Shown here: in pieces, positions 53,900 through 62,739 of the stretch
How the letters are laid out: the number at the start of each line of letters is the position of its first letter
How positions within the stretch are numbered: position 1 is the first letter of the stretch
The notes under the pieces: generated by a model
Seen by the model: only the letters and a program-made list of their open reading frames with translations
What the model was told of the DNA's origin: nothing
The model's database searches: none
Source of the DNA: Martinezella rhizogenes
GTDB lineage: Bacteria > Pseudomonadota > Alphaproteobacteria > Rhizobiales > Rhizobiaceae
NCBI RefSeq assembly: GCF_007002745.1
Contig: NZ_SGNY01000002.1
Span: 496,001 to 560,000 of the forward strand
DNA length: 64,000 bases
Direction of reading: 5' to 3'
Translations under genes and position numbers: made by a program

Positions 53900-54832
53900 A
53901 TGACGGCGAAGCTCGCTTGCATGGTCTCCACCGTGGTGGCTGCCGTTCTTTTCATCGCCAGCCTGCGTTATGTTACGGATTTCTGGCTTCTCGCCTTCGT
54001 CACAAGTTTCCAGCTCCACATCGCCATTGTCTGTATCCTGTTGTCGTGCCTCGTCTTTTGGGTGACGCGCGATGCGGTTTCCGCCCTGCTCGTGGTCTGG
54101 TCGCTGGCGCTTGCCATCCACGCCATCGCCATGCTGATGGAATTCTCCACATCCGCCAATCCGCCACCGGATGCGAGGCCCTTCCGGCTTTTGTCCTTCA
54201 ACGTGCTGATGGACAATGCCGTCAACGCGGATGCGATTGCCGACACCATTCTCGAATCAGGCGCGGATGCGGTCTATCTGTTCGAAGCGGCGGCGCTGCA
54301 ATCGGCTCTGCCACGGCTTCAGCAAACCTATCCCCACAGGCTTGGCTGTTATTCGGGAACACCGACCTGCGACCTTTTGATCCTGTCGAAGCGACCGTTG
54401 CTGGAAGGCCGTTTCCACAGCCTTAGCGATCTGCGCCGCGACCGTTTCGCAATCGCCAGCGTCGATGTCGACGGCACGGAACTGACGCTTGCCGCCGGGC
54501 ACATCACCAAACCCTATTTCGACGATTATCACCGCGATGAGCTGGATGAGGTCAGCGAAATTCTCTTTCGCGTCACCGGCCCGCTCATTCTGGCGGGAGA
54601 CTTCAATTCGGCGAGCATCGCCCCCGACATGCGCGCTTTCCTTTCCGCCAACGAGCTGAAGAAAGCGACCTGGGAACCCGCCACCTGGCCGACGGAAGCC
54701 GGCCGCTTCGGCATCGCCATAGACCACATCTTCGCCCGCGCGCCGGCAACACTGATGAAGACGACCCGCCTGCCCGACAGTCTGGGTTCCAATCATTACG
54801 GACTGATGGCGGATTTCATGATCGGAAAATAG
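53900..54832 (+). CDS. Endonuclease/exonuclease/phosphatase (EEP) family membrane protein
   Basis: A 310-residue protein with three N-terminal TM helices (ACMVSTVVAAVLFIASL, FQLHIAIVCILLSCLVFWV, ALLVVWSLALAIHAIAMLM) and a C-terminal EEP domain. The EEP domain has FRLLSFNVLMDN, VYLFEAA, LILAGDFNSASIAP, IDHIFAR and LGSNHYGLMADF, so the metal and catalytic residues are kept. It resembles E. coli YafD and outer-leaflet phosphodiesterases, with the domain probably periplasmic. Substrate unknown. ATG 53900 is used; the frame is open to 53837. Confidence 0.87.
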   Translation: MTAKLACMVSTVVAAVLFIASLRYVTDFWLLAFVTSFQLHIAIVCILLSCLVFWVTRDAVSALLVVWSLALAIHAIAMLMEFSTSANPPPDARPFRLLSFNVLMDNAVNADAIADTILESGADAVYLFEAAALQSALPRLQQTYPHRLGCYSGTPTCDLLILSKRPLLEGRFHSLSDLRRDRFAIASVDVDGTELTLAAGHITKPYFDDYHRDELDEVSEILFRVTGPLILAGDFNSASIAPDMRAFLSANELKKATWEPATWPTEAGRFGIAIDHIFARAPATLMKTTRLPDSLGSNHYGLMADFMIGK

Positions 54833-54841
54833 CGCGCGTCT

Positions 54842-56713
54842 TTATTGGGCCGCTTCCTCGGCAGCGAGAAAACCACCCGATTGCCGTGCCCAAAGCTCCG
54901 AATAAAGTCCGCCCTGGGAGACCAGATCGGAATGGCTGCCCTGCTCGACGATGCGACCCTGATCCATTACGATCAGCCGGTCCAGCGCCGCGATCGTCGA
55001 TAGTCGGTGAGCGATGGCGAGCACCGTTTTGCCCTGCATCAACTCATCCAGATTGCTCTGGATCGCCGCCTCCACCTCCGAATCGAGCGCCGAGGTCGCC
55101 TCGTCGAGCACGAGGATCGGCGCATCCTTCAGCATCACACGGGCGATGGCGATGCGCTGCCGCTGGCCGCCGGAGAGTTTCACGCCCCGTTCGCCAACAT
55201 GGGCGTCGAAACCGGTCCGGCCGCGCTGGTCTTCCAGCCTCTCGATAAAATCATCCGCCTTGGCCCGGCGCGTCGCTTCCCGCAACTGCGCTTCGGTGGC
55301 ATCCATGCGGCCGAACATGATGTTGTCGCGGATGGAGCGGTGCAACAGCGAGGTATCCTGCGTGACCATGCCGATATGGGCGCGCAGCGATTCCTGGGTC
55401 ACTTTGGCAATATCCTGCCCGTCGATGAGGATACGGCCTTTCTCAACGTCATAAAACCGCAGGAGCAGATTGACGAGTGTGGATTTGCCCGCGCCGGAGC
55501 GTCCGACGATGCCGACTTTCTCGCCCGCCTGGATCTCCAGATTGAGATTGTCGATGACGCCATTCGCCCGCCCGTAATGGAAACTGACATTGTCGAAGCG
55601 AACGCTCGGTTTCTTGACCTCCAGCACCGCCGCATCCGGCGCGTCAACCAGGCCGATCGGTTGCGAGATCAACTCGGCGGCATTCTGCACCGTGCCGAAA
55701 TTGCGCATGATGCCGTTAAACTGCGTCATCAAGCGGCCGAGCAGGAAGTTGAGGCGCAGCACCAGCGCCAGCGTGAAGGCCACCGCGCCAGAACTGATCC
55801 TGCCGGACAGCCACAGATCAATGCACAGCGCCGCCATGGAGGTGATCATCACGCCCGACAGCAACGCCATGGAAGCACGCACGCCGGTGATGAACCGGGT
55901 GAAGGTCATGGTGGCATTCTGGAAGATGTCGAAACCCTGCCGCATGTAGCGGTCATTCGCATCGTCACGCCCGAACAGCCGCAGCGTCTGGATATTGCTA
56001 TAGGCATCCACCATGCGGCCGGAAAGCATGGAAGCGGCTTCCGCCGTCTCTTTCGAATGATAGCGGATGCGCGGCACGAAATAGCGCGCCAGCGCCGAAA
56101 AGATCAGCACCCAGACAAGCACGACGACCGCCAGCCGCCAGTCCAGCCCACCGATCAGAAACAGCATCGAGACGGAATAAATACCGACGAACCAGACGCT
56201 TTCCATCAGCGAGGTGACGAGATCGCCCGCCGCCTGACCGCCCGACCAGACCTTGGTGACGATGCGGCCGGAAAAATCATTCTGGAAAAAGGAAAGCGAT
56301 TGCCGCGCCACATGCATGTAGGACTGCCAGCGCACCAGATTGTAAAAGCCGGGCGTGATGATCTGCTGGTCCACCAGTGCCGTGATCATCGTGACGATGA
56401 AACGCACGACGCCGATCAACACCAGCATGCCCACCAGTTCGCCGCCATGGGCGGAAAGCAACCCAGCCCAGCCCTCTTCCGGCTTCACGGTCGAGAGAAT
56501 ATCCACCAGCCGCCCGACGAACCAGAACAGCGCCGCCTCGATGGCCGCCGTCAGCCCGCCGAGCACCAGCATCGCAAAAAACGGCGCCTTGGCCTGCGAA
56601 ATGTAAAACCAGATGAAAGCGAATGTGTTTTCAGGCGGCCGCAGGTCGTCCTTGCGGGCGAAGGGCCTAATCCAGTTCTCGAAGAACTCGAAGATGCGCG
56701 TAATGACCATCAT
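54842..56713 (-). CDS. ABC exporter half-transporter, second of tandem pair
   Basis: A 623-residue fusion of a six-TM ABC exporter domain and an ATPase. The ATPase shows Walker A GRSGAGKSTLVNL, the Q loop VTQDTSLLHRSI, signature LSGGQRQRIAIAR, Walker B ILVLDEATSALDSE and the switch His in AIAHRLSTI. Its N-terminus aligns with that of the upstream exporter, which favours ATG 56713; 56785 is an alternative. It is a paralogue of the 57055-58905 gene, so they may form a heterodimeric multidrug or lipid exporter. Catalytic Glu is present in both, so both sites may work. A hairpin with U-tract stands just upstream. Confidence 0.93.
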   Translation of the reverse strand: MMVITRIFEFFENWIRPFARKDDLRPPENTFAFIWFYISQAKAPFFAMLVLGGLTAAIEAALFWFVGRLVDILSTVKPEEGWAGLLSAHGGELVGMLVLIGVVRFIVTMITALVDQQIITPGFYNLVRWQSYMHVARQSLSFFQNDFSGRIVTKVWSGGQAAGDLVTSLMESVWFVGIYSVSMLFLIGGLDWRLAVVVLVWVLIFSALARYFVPRIRYHSKETAEAASMLSGRMVDAYSNIQTLRLFGRDDANDRYMRQGFDIFQNATMTFTRFITGVRASMALLSGVMITSMAALCIDLWLSGRISSGAVAFTLALVLRLNFLLGRLMTQFNGIMRNFGTVQNAAELISQPIGLVDAPDAAVLEVKKPSVRFDNVSFHYGRANGVIDNLNLEIQAGEKVGIVGRSGAGKSTLVNLLLRFYDVEKGRILIDGQDIAKVTQESLRAHIGMVTQDTSLLHRSIRDNIMFGRMDATEAQLREATRRAKADDFIERLEDQRGRTGFDAHVGERGVKLSGGQRQRIAIARVMLKDAPILVLDEATSALDSEVEAAIQSNLDELMQGKTVLAIAHRLSTIAALDRLIVMDQGRIVEQGSHSDLVSQGGLYSELWARQSGGFLAAEEAAQ

Positions 56714-56768
56714 CCGGATATAGGCGGATTCCCGTCGCCGGAACAGCCGCAGAGGGTTGGGGAAGAGA

Positions 56769-56852
56769 TTATATTTCGGTAACATTCCGAGAATGAAAAA
56801 GGGCGGAGAATGTTCCCCCGCCCTCAAATCTACCCAGCGACATTTTGCGCAT
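56769..56852 (-). CDS. Possible 27-codon leader frame before the second exporter gene
   Basis: ATG at 56852, with GGGGA 8 bases upstream, opens a frame that begins MRKMSLGRFEGG and ends at TAA 56769, inside or just before the exporter start region. The hairpin at 56801-56823 lies within it, so ribosomes on this frame would affect folding. It has no known homologue and could be fortuitous. Confidence 0.25.
   Translation of the reverse strand: MRKMSLGRFEGGGTFSALFHSRNVTEI
56796..56823 (-). terminator. Terminator-like hairpin just before the second exporter gene
   Basis: On the minus strand GGGCGG (56823-56818) pairs with CCGCCC (56806-56801) and is followed by TTTTTC. It lies about 85 bases before ATG 56713 (10 bases before the alternative start 56785), so it ends or attenuates transcripts entering this gene. 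Confidence 0.6.
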
Positions 56853-56870
56853 CGGCAGCATCCCCACACC

Positions 56871-56993
56871 GTCACCCCGGACGAGATCCGGGGTCCAGCG
56901 CGATCAAGTCCTTGATCGCAAAAGACTCACTCCTCACGGCGCAGACGCGCCGTGGCTGGATGCCGGCTCAAGGCCGGCATGACGGAGGAGAGC
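56871..56993. repeat. Mosaic palindromic repeat (class 3) between the exporter genes
   Basis: Four palindromes stand in about 120 bases: CCCCGGACGAGATCCGGGG, GCGATCAA-GTCC-TTGATCGC, CACGGCGC-AGAC-GCGCCGTG, and ATGCCGG-CTCAAGG-CCGGCAT. The outer parts resemble the common rhizobial intergenic motifs GTCACCCCGGAC... and ...GCCGGCATGAC. No gene is evident. Confidence 0.85.
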
Positions 56994-57016
56994 TTGGCGC
57001 ACATATCATAAGCGAT

Positions 57017-57045
57017 AAGGGCGGGAAAACATGCTTCCCGCCCTT
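57017..57045 (-). terminator. Intrinsic terminator after the first exporter gene
   Basis: AAGGGCGGGAA and TTCCCGCCCTT form a perfect 11-bp stem with a 7-base loop just past the stop at 57055. On the minus strand it is followed by ATCGC rather than a long U-run, so it may be leaky or act from the stem's own terminal TT. Confidence 0.7.
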
Positions 57046-57054
57046 TCTCTTTCA

Positions 57055-58905
57055 TCATTCCGCCGCAACTTCCGCCTCGTGGTCGGCGATGAAACCGCCG
57101 GACTGGCGCCGCCACAGATCGGCATAGATGCCGCCCATCGCCACCAGCTCCGCATGGCTGCCCGCCTCGACGATCTGGCCCTTGTCGAGGATGATGAGCC
57201 GGTCCATTTCCGTCAGCGTCGAAAGGCGGTGGGCGATCGCAATCACCGTCTTGCCTTCCATCAGCGAGAACAGGTTCTCCTGGATAGCTGCCTCAACTTC
57301 ACTGTCGAGCGCCGAGGTCGCCTCATCCAGCACCAGGATCGGTGCGTTCTTGAGGAAGACGCGGGCGATCGCGATACGCTGGCGCTGGCCGCCTGACAGT
57401 TTCACGCCGCGTTCGCCCACCTGGGCATCGAGACCCTGGCGACCATGCATGTCGACCAGCGTTTCGATGAAATCCCAGGCGTTTGCCCGCTTTGCCGCCG
57501 CGATTACCTGCTCGTCGGTGGCCTCGGGATGGCCATAGGCGATGTTGTCGCGGATCGACCGGTGCAGCAGCGACGTATCCTGCGTCACCACGCCGATCAG
57601 TTCGCGCAGGCTGTCCTGCGACACCTTGGAAATGTCCTGCCCGTCGATGGTGATCCTGCCCGCTTCCAGATCATAGAAGCGCAGCAGCAGGTTCATCAGC
57701 GTCGTCTTGCCGGCGCCCGAGCGGCCGACGAGACCAACCTTCTCGCCCGGCTTGATGTCGAGCGTCAGCCCGTCGATCACGCCCTTGTTCTTGCCATAGT
57801 GGAAGCGGACATTGTCATAACGGATGGCGCCCTGTGGTGCCGCAAGCTGCGGCGCCTTGGCGACATCGACGATATCGTGCGGTTTCGTCATCATCGACAT
57901 GCCGTCATAGACCGTGCCGATATTTTCGAACAGCGACGTGACTTCCCACATGATCCACTGCGACATGCCGTTGACGCGCATGGCAAGGCTGATGGCGATG
58001 GCGACCGAACCGGCCGTCACCGAACCCTGCATCCAGAAATAAAGACCAAGCGCCGCCGTGGAAAACAGTACCACGGCATTGTTGAGGTCGATCAGGATGT
58101 TGAAGCCGGAAATCTTGCGCATCTGGCGGTGAACGGTTCCAAGGAACACATTCATACCCTCACGCGCATATCTCTCCTCGCGGCCCGCATGGGAAAACAG
58201 TTTGATCGTCGAGATATTGGTGTAGCTGTCGACGATCCGTCCCGTCATCATCGAGCGCGCATCCGCCTGCTCCTGCGCCAGCCGACCGAGTTTCGGCACG
58301 AAATATGCAAGAATGCACATATAGATGCCGAGCCATGCCAGAAGCGGGATGACCAGCCGCCAGTCGGCCGCCGCTACCATGAACAGCATCGAGACAACGA
58401 AGCTGATGGCGTAAACGAAGACGTCGATCACCTTCAGCGCCACTTCGCGGATCGCCAGCGCCGTCTGCATCACCTTGGTCGAAACCCGGCCCGCAAATTC
58501 ATTGGCGAAAAAGTTCATGGAGTGACGCAGCAGGAAACGATGCATTTTCCAGCGTGCGATCATGCCGAAATTGCCGGCAAGCGTCTGGTGCATCGTCATG
58601 GTGTGGACGGCGCCCATCAGCGGCAGCACCACGAGCACCAGTCCGGCCATGACGATCAGATGCCAGCCCTCATCGGCAAAAAACGTCGCGCGATCGGCCG
58701 TGGAAAGCCAGTCGACGATATTGCCGAGGAATTTGTAGAGCATGGCTTCGGCAATGGCGATGCCCATGGACATCAGGCCAAGCAGCAGCAGCCACGGCCA
58801 GGCCGGTTTCACATAATGCCACAGGAACGGCAACAGCTTCTTCGGCGGCACATCCGGCGTCGAAGAGGGAAAAGGATCGAGGCGTTTTTCAAACCAGCCA
58901 AACAT
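57055..58905 (-). CDS. ABC exporter half-transporter, first of tandem pair
   Basis: A 616-residue half-transporter of the MsbA/BmrA type. Six TM helices (first PWLLLLGLMSMGIAIAEAML) precede an ATPase with Walker A GRSGAGKTTLMNL, VTQDTSLLHRSI, LSGGQRQRIAIARVFL, ILVLDEATSALDSE and AIAHRLSTL. ATG 58905 follows GGAG. It is about 150 bases downstream of an 18-codon leader frame carrying an RFR motif, and followed by a paralogous exporter gene. Together these suggest a two-subunit drug exporter whose expression may respond to ribosome-targeting compounds. Confidence 0.94.
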   Translation of the reverse strand: MFGWFEKRLDPFPSSTPDVPPKKLLPFLWHYVKPAWPWLLLLGLMSMGIAIAEAMLYKFLGNIVDWLSTADRATFFADEGWHLIVMAGLVLVVLPLMGAVHTMTMHQTLAGNFGMIARWKMHRFLLRHSMNFFANEFAGRVSTKVMQTALAIREVALKVIDVFVYAISFVVSMLFMVAAADWRLVIPLLAWLGIYMCILAYFVPKLGRLAQEQADARSMMTGRIVDSYTNISTIKLFSHAGREERYAREGMNVFLGTVHRQMRKISGFNILIDLNNAVVLFSTAALGLYFWMQGSVTAGSVAIAISLAMRVNGMSQWIMWEVTSLFENIGTVYDGMSMMTKPHDIVDVAKAPQLAAPQGAIRYDNVRFHYGKNKGVIDGLTLDIKPGEKVGLVGRSGAGKTTLMNLLLRFYDLEAGRITIDGQDISKVSQDSLRELIGVVTQDTSLLHRSIRDNIAYGHPEATDEQVIAAAKRANAWDFIETLVDMHGRQGLDAQVGERGVKLSGGQRQRIAIARVFLKNAPILVLDEATSALDSEVEAAIQENLFSLMEGKTVIAIAHRLSTLTEMDRLIILDKGQIVEAGSHAELVAMGGIYADLWRRQSGGFIADHEAEVAAE

Positions 58906-59054
58906 AGGCCAAGCTCCGGCAATCAATCGCCCCATCGAAAGGTGAGCAAACGCAAATATGGCTCACGACGGAACGGAAAAGTCTTTGGATATGGCCGTAA
59001 CAGCCACATGACGAATCGAGAAATGGGAAACGCGGTCAAACCGCGGAGTAACAC
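58906..59054 (-). promoter_or_regulatory. Structured leader between the RFR peptide frame and the exporter gene
   Basis: Ten bases after the leader stop, CGCGGT-TTG-ACCGCG (59045-59031 on the minus strand) forms a compact hairpin followed by TTTCCCATTTC. Farther on, GTGAGC and GCTCAC can pair before the exporter start. The first hairpin could act as a weak terminator or pause site controlled by translation of the leader. Confidence 0.45.
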
Positions 59055-59111
59055 CTAAGCCAGCAGCGGCACTACTGGGGCCGGGAGGCGAAAGCGAACG
59101 TAAATATCCAT
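59055..59111 (-). CDS. 18-codon leader peptide with RFR motif
   Basis: ATG at 59111 stands four bases after GGAGGT, a perfect anti-16S match, and encodes MDIYVRFRLPAPVVPLLA before TAG at 59055. The Arg-Phe-Arg at codons 6-8 is a +X+ motif, known from macrolide-dependent ribosome stalling (for example RLR in ErmDL). A 7-bp hairpin (CCAGTAG...CTGCTGG, 59078-59060) overlaps codons 12-18, and a second hairpin lies just downstream. The exporter gene follows on the same strand. It is too short for standard gene finding. Function is inferred from layout. Confidence 0.7.
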   Translation of the reverse strand: MDIYVRFRLPAPVVPLLA

Positions 59112-59284
59112 GAGAACCTCCCTAGCTGGTGTTGAAGATGTGGCCTTGTAGCGCAAAAATTAATCAATGACCAGTCGGAAAGATACTGGATGCGCCAGAA
59201 AACTCCCGATTGCGTTGAACAGAGCAAAATGGGCGGATTTACCCGCAAAGGTTTCCGCCCATCACTCAACCCGATTGTGTCGTC

Positions 59285-60160
59285 TTATTCAGCTGCGTCC
59301 TGCGCCTGCCCGCTCTCATATTCCGTAACGAGCTCAACCATGCCGGCCTGCGTATGACGCTTGAGTTCCCGGCGATCGCTGGGCTGCGGCGCGAAGGTGA
59401 CGGTCAGACCGGTATCCCGCACCGTGCCGATGGCGAAAGATGCACCTGACAGCATGCGCACACCCTCATGCAGCCACAACGGGTCGGTCGCGAAATGCTG
59501 GCCGATGCCGACGACAACGGGAATACCCTGCCAGTGCGACATGCGATCATAATGGATATGGCCCGCCAGAATGCCCATGACGTCGTGTTCAAACAACACT
59601 TCGTCCAGCGCCTCGGTATCGTCGAAGGACAGGGATTCCCACTCCGCGTCGGGACGGTCGAAATCGAGCGCCGGCGCATGGTGCATCACCAGAAGCTTCG
59701 GCAGATCGGGATGGTTTTCGAGTTCCTCCTCGAGCCATTCGATCTGGCCGGGCTCGAAAGCGCCACCGACCTTGCCGGGAACGCTGGTATCCATGACGAT
59801 GACGTGGATATCCGAAATCACCTGCGAATGGTCGTAGGGTGCGTCCAGATCTTCGTGGCGGCCAAGCATGACGGGATAAAAACCGTCGCGACGATCATGA
59901 TTGCCAAGCGCGAAAAGCACCGGCACATCCAGTTCCGCCTCAGCCATCAGACGCTTGAGTTCTTCATAGCTGCCGGCATCGCCCCGGTTGGTCAGATCGC
60001 CGCTGACAACGATGAATTCCGGCGGCGGCACCAGCGCCTTGATCTGCGTAAGGGTGGCGGACAGCGTGGCCGATGTCTCGGAATAAAGATCATCATCCTG
60101 CACCTGCGGATTGCCGATATGCAGATCAGTCAGATGGACAAAATTCACCCGTTCGGACAT
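59285..60160 (-). CDS. cpdA: Metallophosphoesterase, CpdA-like cyclic nucleotide phosphodiesterase
   Basis: A 291-residue calcineurin-type phosphodiesterase. All metal motifs are present: FVHLTDLHIG (DxH), VVSGDLTNRGD (GDxxx), LFALGNHDRRDGF (GNHD), LVMHHAP (H), and GILAGHIHYDR (GHxH). This is the class III cAMP phosphodiesterase pattern, as in E. coli CpdA, and family members also hydrolyse other phosphodiesters. The acidic C-terminal tail is family-specific. It lies upstream of the leader-exporter region on the same strand, with about 170 bases between. Confidence 0.9.
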   Translation of the reverse strand: MSERVNFVHLTDLHIGNPQVQDDDLYSETSATLSATLTQIKALVPPPEFIVVSGDLTNRGDAGSYEELKRLMAEAELDVPVLFALGNHDRRDGFYPVMLGRHEDLDAPYDHSQVISDIHVIVMDTSVPGKVGGAFEPGQIEWLEEELENHPDLPKLLVMHHAPALDFDRPDAEWESLSFDDTEALDEVLFEHDVMGILAGHIHYDRMSHWQGIPVVVGIGQHFATDPLWLHEGVRMLSGASFAIGTVRDTGLTVTFAPQPSDRRELKRHTQAGMVELVTEYESGQAQDAAE

Positions 60161-60395
60161 GGCGTCCTCCTGTTGTTGCGTGCAGAAAATCCGGCTCGAA
60201 AAGATATCGTAACGGCCATGTCCGATATTGCGGGCAGGCCTGACGATGTGCTGGTGAATGGGTAGCCGCCCTGTGTGTCACGCGAATGAATATCCGGCCG
60301 GCAACGGCACCGGAAAGGGACTTTTTGTGCCGCATCTGTTGCCCGCCCGCCGCCCGTGATAATCGGGCAGGCACTCCAATCGCCATGAGAAAACC

Positions 60396-60857
60396 ATGCC
60401 TGAAATCAGAATAGCCCTTTATCAGCCTGATATTCCCGGCAATACCGGCACCATACTGCGATTGGCCGCCTGCCTTGGCCTCGGCGTCGATATCATCGAG
60501 CCGGCCGGCTTCGATATTTCCGACCGCAATCTGAAACGGGCGGGCATGGATTATATTGCCGCGGCGGCGCTGACGCGCCATGTCAGCTGGGATCGCTTCG
60601 AGGAATGGCGTGCAACCACCGGCCGCCGCCTTGTTCTCGCCTCCACCAAGGCCGCCCTGCCGTATACTGATATCAGCTACCGCACCGATGATATCCTGCT
60701 CTTCGGCCGGGAAAGTGCCGGCGTGCCTGACCATGTGCATGAAAAGGCGGACGAGCGAATCATCATCCCCATGGTGCCCGGACAACGCTCCATCAACGTC
60801 GCCATGTCGGCGGCGATGATCACCGGCGAGGTCCTGCGCCAGACGGAATGGGCCTGA
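60396..60857 (+). CDS. trmL: tRNA (cytidine/uridine-34-2'-O)-methyltransferase
   Basis: A 153-residue SPOUT-fold methyltransferase with the trefoil-knot SAM site. The conserved blocks are IALYQPDIPGNTGTILRLAACLG (motif 1), DILLFGRESAGVPDHVHEKAD (motif 2) and IIIPMVPGQRSINVAMSAAMITGEVLRQ (motif 3). E. coli TrmL 2'-O-methylates the wobble base of tRNA-Leu. Length and motifs fit fully. Confidence 0.95.
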   Translation: MPEIRIALYQPDIPGNTGTILRLAACLGLGVDIIEPAGFDISDRNLKRAGMDYIAAAALTRHVSWDRFEEWRATTGRRLVLASTKAALPYTDISYRTDDILLFGRESAGVPDHVHEKADERIIIPMVPGQRSINVAMSAAMITGEVLRQTEWA

Positions 60858-61031
60858 CCTGCCATCTTTGCAGCCATTTTTTCAGGCAAATATGAAAATT
60901 GACCGGTTTCATCGCGAAACTGTCGCAACATGGCCTGTACCGGACGCGTTCACGCTCCTATACTGATTAGCCGGGCAATTAAAAACCACCCTCGCCGGAA
61001 CAATCCGCCGGCGGGTGTGAGGAGACGTAGA

Positions 61032-62684
61032 ATGCAATCCACCATTGTCATCGTCAACCTTCTCGGCGCGGTCGCGCTGCTGCTTTTCGGCTTGGCGCAG
61101 GTCAAGGACGGCGTCACCCGCGCCTTCGGCATGAAACTCAGAAGCGTGCTGGCCACAGGCACCCAGAACGGCCCGCGTTCCTTCCTTTCCGGCTTCTTCG
61201 CCACCGTCGCACTTCAAAGCTCGACGGCAACGGCACTCACAGTCGCCTCCTTCGCCGAACGTGACCTCATCAAACCGCGCATGGCCCAGGTGGTGCTGCT
61301 TGGCGCCAATGTCGGCACCGCCGTTACCGCCTGGATTGTGGCAGCCGGCGTGGAATGGCTGTCACCACTTTTGATCCTTTCAGGCATCATTCTCAAGAAG
61401 GGCAGTTCCAATGCCAGACAGGGCGGCGGAACGGCAGTGATCGGCATCGGCCTCATGCTCCTGTCGCTGCATCTTTTGAGCGGGGCCACCGAACCGATGC
61501 GCGCCTCCCCCGCGCTTGGCGTCTTCATCGGCCTGCTGGATGGTGCATGGCCCGTCGCGCTGATCTTTTCCGCGGTGCTGGCGTTCGTCTCCTCCTCCAG
61601 CCTCGCCGTCGTGGTGCTGATCCTGTCGCTGGCCGCCACCGGCACCCTGTCCACCGGGCTCATCATCGTTCTCATTCTCGGCGCCAATCTCGGTGGCGCC
61701 ATTCCGCCGGTCATCGCCACACTTTCGGGCCCCGCCTCCGCGCGGCGCATCACCATCGGCAACCTCGTGGTGCGCACGATCGGCTGCCTCATCGCCATGC
61801 CGCTCGCCTCTTACGGTGCGACGTATTTGCAGCAATTGCCGCTTTCGCCGGCCAAATTGCCTGTTGATGCGCATCTCATCTTCAACGTCATTCTGGCGGC
61901 GGTGGCCTGGCCCTTCTCCGGCCTGATATCCGATCTGATGGCGAAACTCGTGCCGGGCGATCCGAAGGCTGAAGACGGCCCGAATTTCCTCGACCAGCAG
62001 GCGCTTGATATGCCGGTCGTCGCGCTTGCCAACGCCACCCGCGAGGTTTTGAGCGTCGGCGACAGCATAGAACGGATGCTGATCCGCGCCGAAAACGCCT
62101 TCAAGCACAATGATCTGGCACCGCTTCAGGAAGTTTCCCTGCTCGAAAAGAAGGTCGACCGCCGTCAGCAGGAGGTGAAGGTCTATCTTTCGCAATTGGG
62201 GCGCAAGGGGCTTGCCGACGAAGAAGCGCGCCGTTCGATCGCCATCATCGACTATGCGATCAATCTCGAACATATCGGCGATATCATCGAAAAAGGCATC
62301 TGCGAGCAGATCCGCAAGAAGGTGCTGAACAGCTTCAAATTTTCCGACGACGGGTATGAGGAGCTGAAGACCCTGTTCGACATGACCATCGAGAACCTGC
62401 GGGCCGCTCAAAGCATTCTGGTCACCGGCGATTTCGATCTCGCCCGGCGGCTGATGGAGAGCAAGGTGGATATACGCCGCCTCGAAAAACAATCTTCAAA
62501 CCGCCATCTGGAGCGGCTGCGGGACGGCTTGGCGGAAAGCATGCAAACCAGCTCGCTGCATCTCGACATGCTGCGGGATCTGAAGCGCATCAACGCTCAT
62601 ATCGTAACGGTGGCCCACCCCATTCTGGATGAAAGCGGCGTGCTGATCGAAAGCCGCCTGCGTTATGCCGAACCGCGCGCCTGA
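61032..62684 (+). CDS. Na/Pi cotransporter family protein with PhoU-like domain
   Basis: A 550-residue inner-membrane protein from ATG 61032, behind GAGGAGACG. Two Na/Pi repeats carry the QSST-type motifs (GFFATVALQSSTATALTVASF and AFVSSSSLAVVVLILSLAATG), with GANVGTAVTAW and GANLGGAIPPVIA after them. The C-terminal 200 residues are PhoU-like helices (REVLSVGDSIERMLIRAENAF through DYAINLEHIGDIIEKGICEQI). The architecture is that of E. coli YjbB, which exports phosphate. Confidence 0.93.
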   Translation: MQSTIVIVNLLGAVALLLFGLAQVKDGVTRAFGMKLRSVLATGTQNGPRSFLSGFFATVALQSSTATALTVASFAERDLIKPRMAQVVLLGANVGTAVTAWIVAAGVEWLSPLLILSGIILKKGSSNARQGGGTAVIGIGLMLLSLHLLSGATEPMRASPALGVFIGLLDGAWPVALIFSAVLAFVSSSSLAVVVLILSLAATGTLSTGLIIVLILGANLGGAIPPVIATLSGPASARRITIGNLVVRTIGCLIAMPLASYGATYLQQLPLSPAKLPVDAHLIFNVILAAVAWPFSGLISDLMAKLVPGDPKAEDGPNFLDQQALDMPVVALANATREVLSVGDSIERMLIRAENAFKHNDLAPLQEVSLLEKKVDRRQQEVKVYLSQLGRKGLADEEARRSIAIIDYAINLEHIGDIIEKGICEQIRKKVLNSFKFSDDGYEELKTLFDMTIENLRAAQSILVTGDFDLARRLMESKVDIRRLEKQSSNRHLERLRDGLAESMQTSSLHLDMLRDLKRINAHIVTVAHPILDESGVLIESRLRYAEPRA

Positions 62685-62739
62685 GCGAGGAAAAGTGGTC
62701 CCCGGCTTTCCGCCCGGAAACGCAAAACCGCTCTGAAAC

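Noticed and set aside
55007-56782. 591-residue plus-strand open frame
   Set aside because: Antisense shadow of the second ABC exporter gene; composition is His/Arg/Gln-rich with no motif.
57445-59058. 537-residue plus-strand open frame
   Set aside because: Antisense shadow of the first ABC exporter gene.
59072-59269. 65-residue minus-strand frame overlapping the leader peptide
   Set aside because: No ribosome binding site and no recognisable features; the 18-codon frame on the same strand has a far better start signal.
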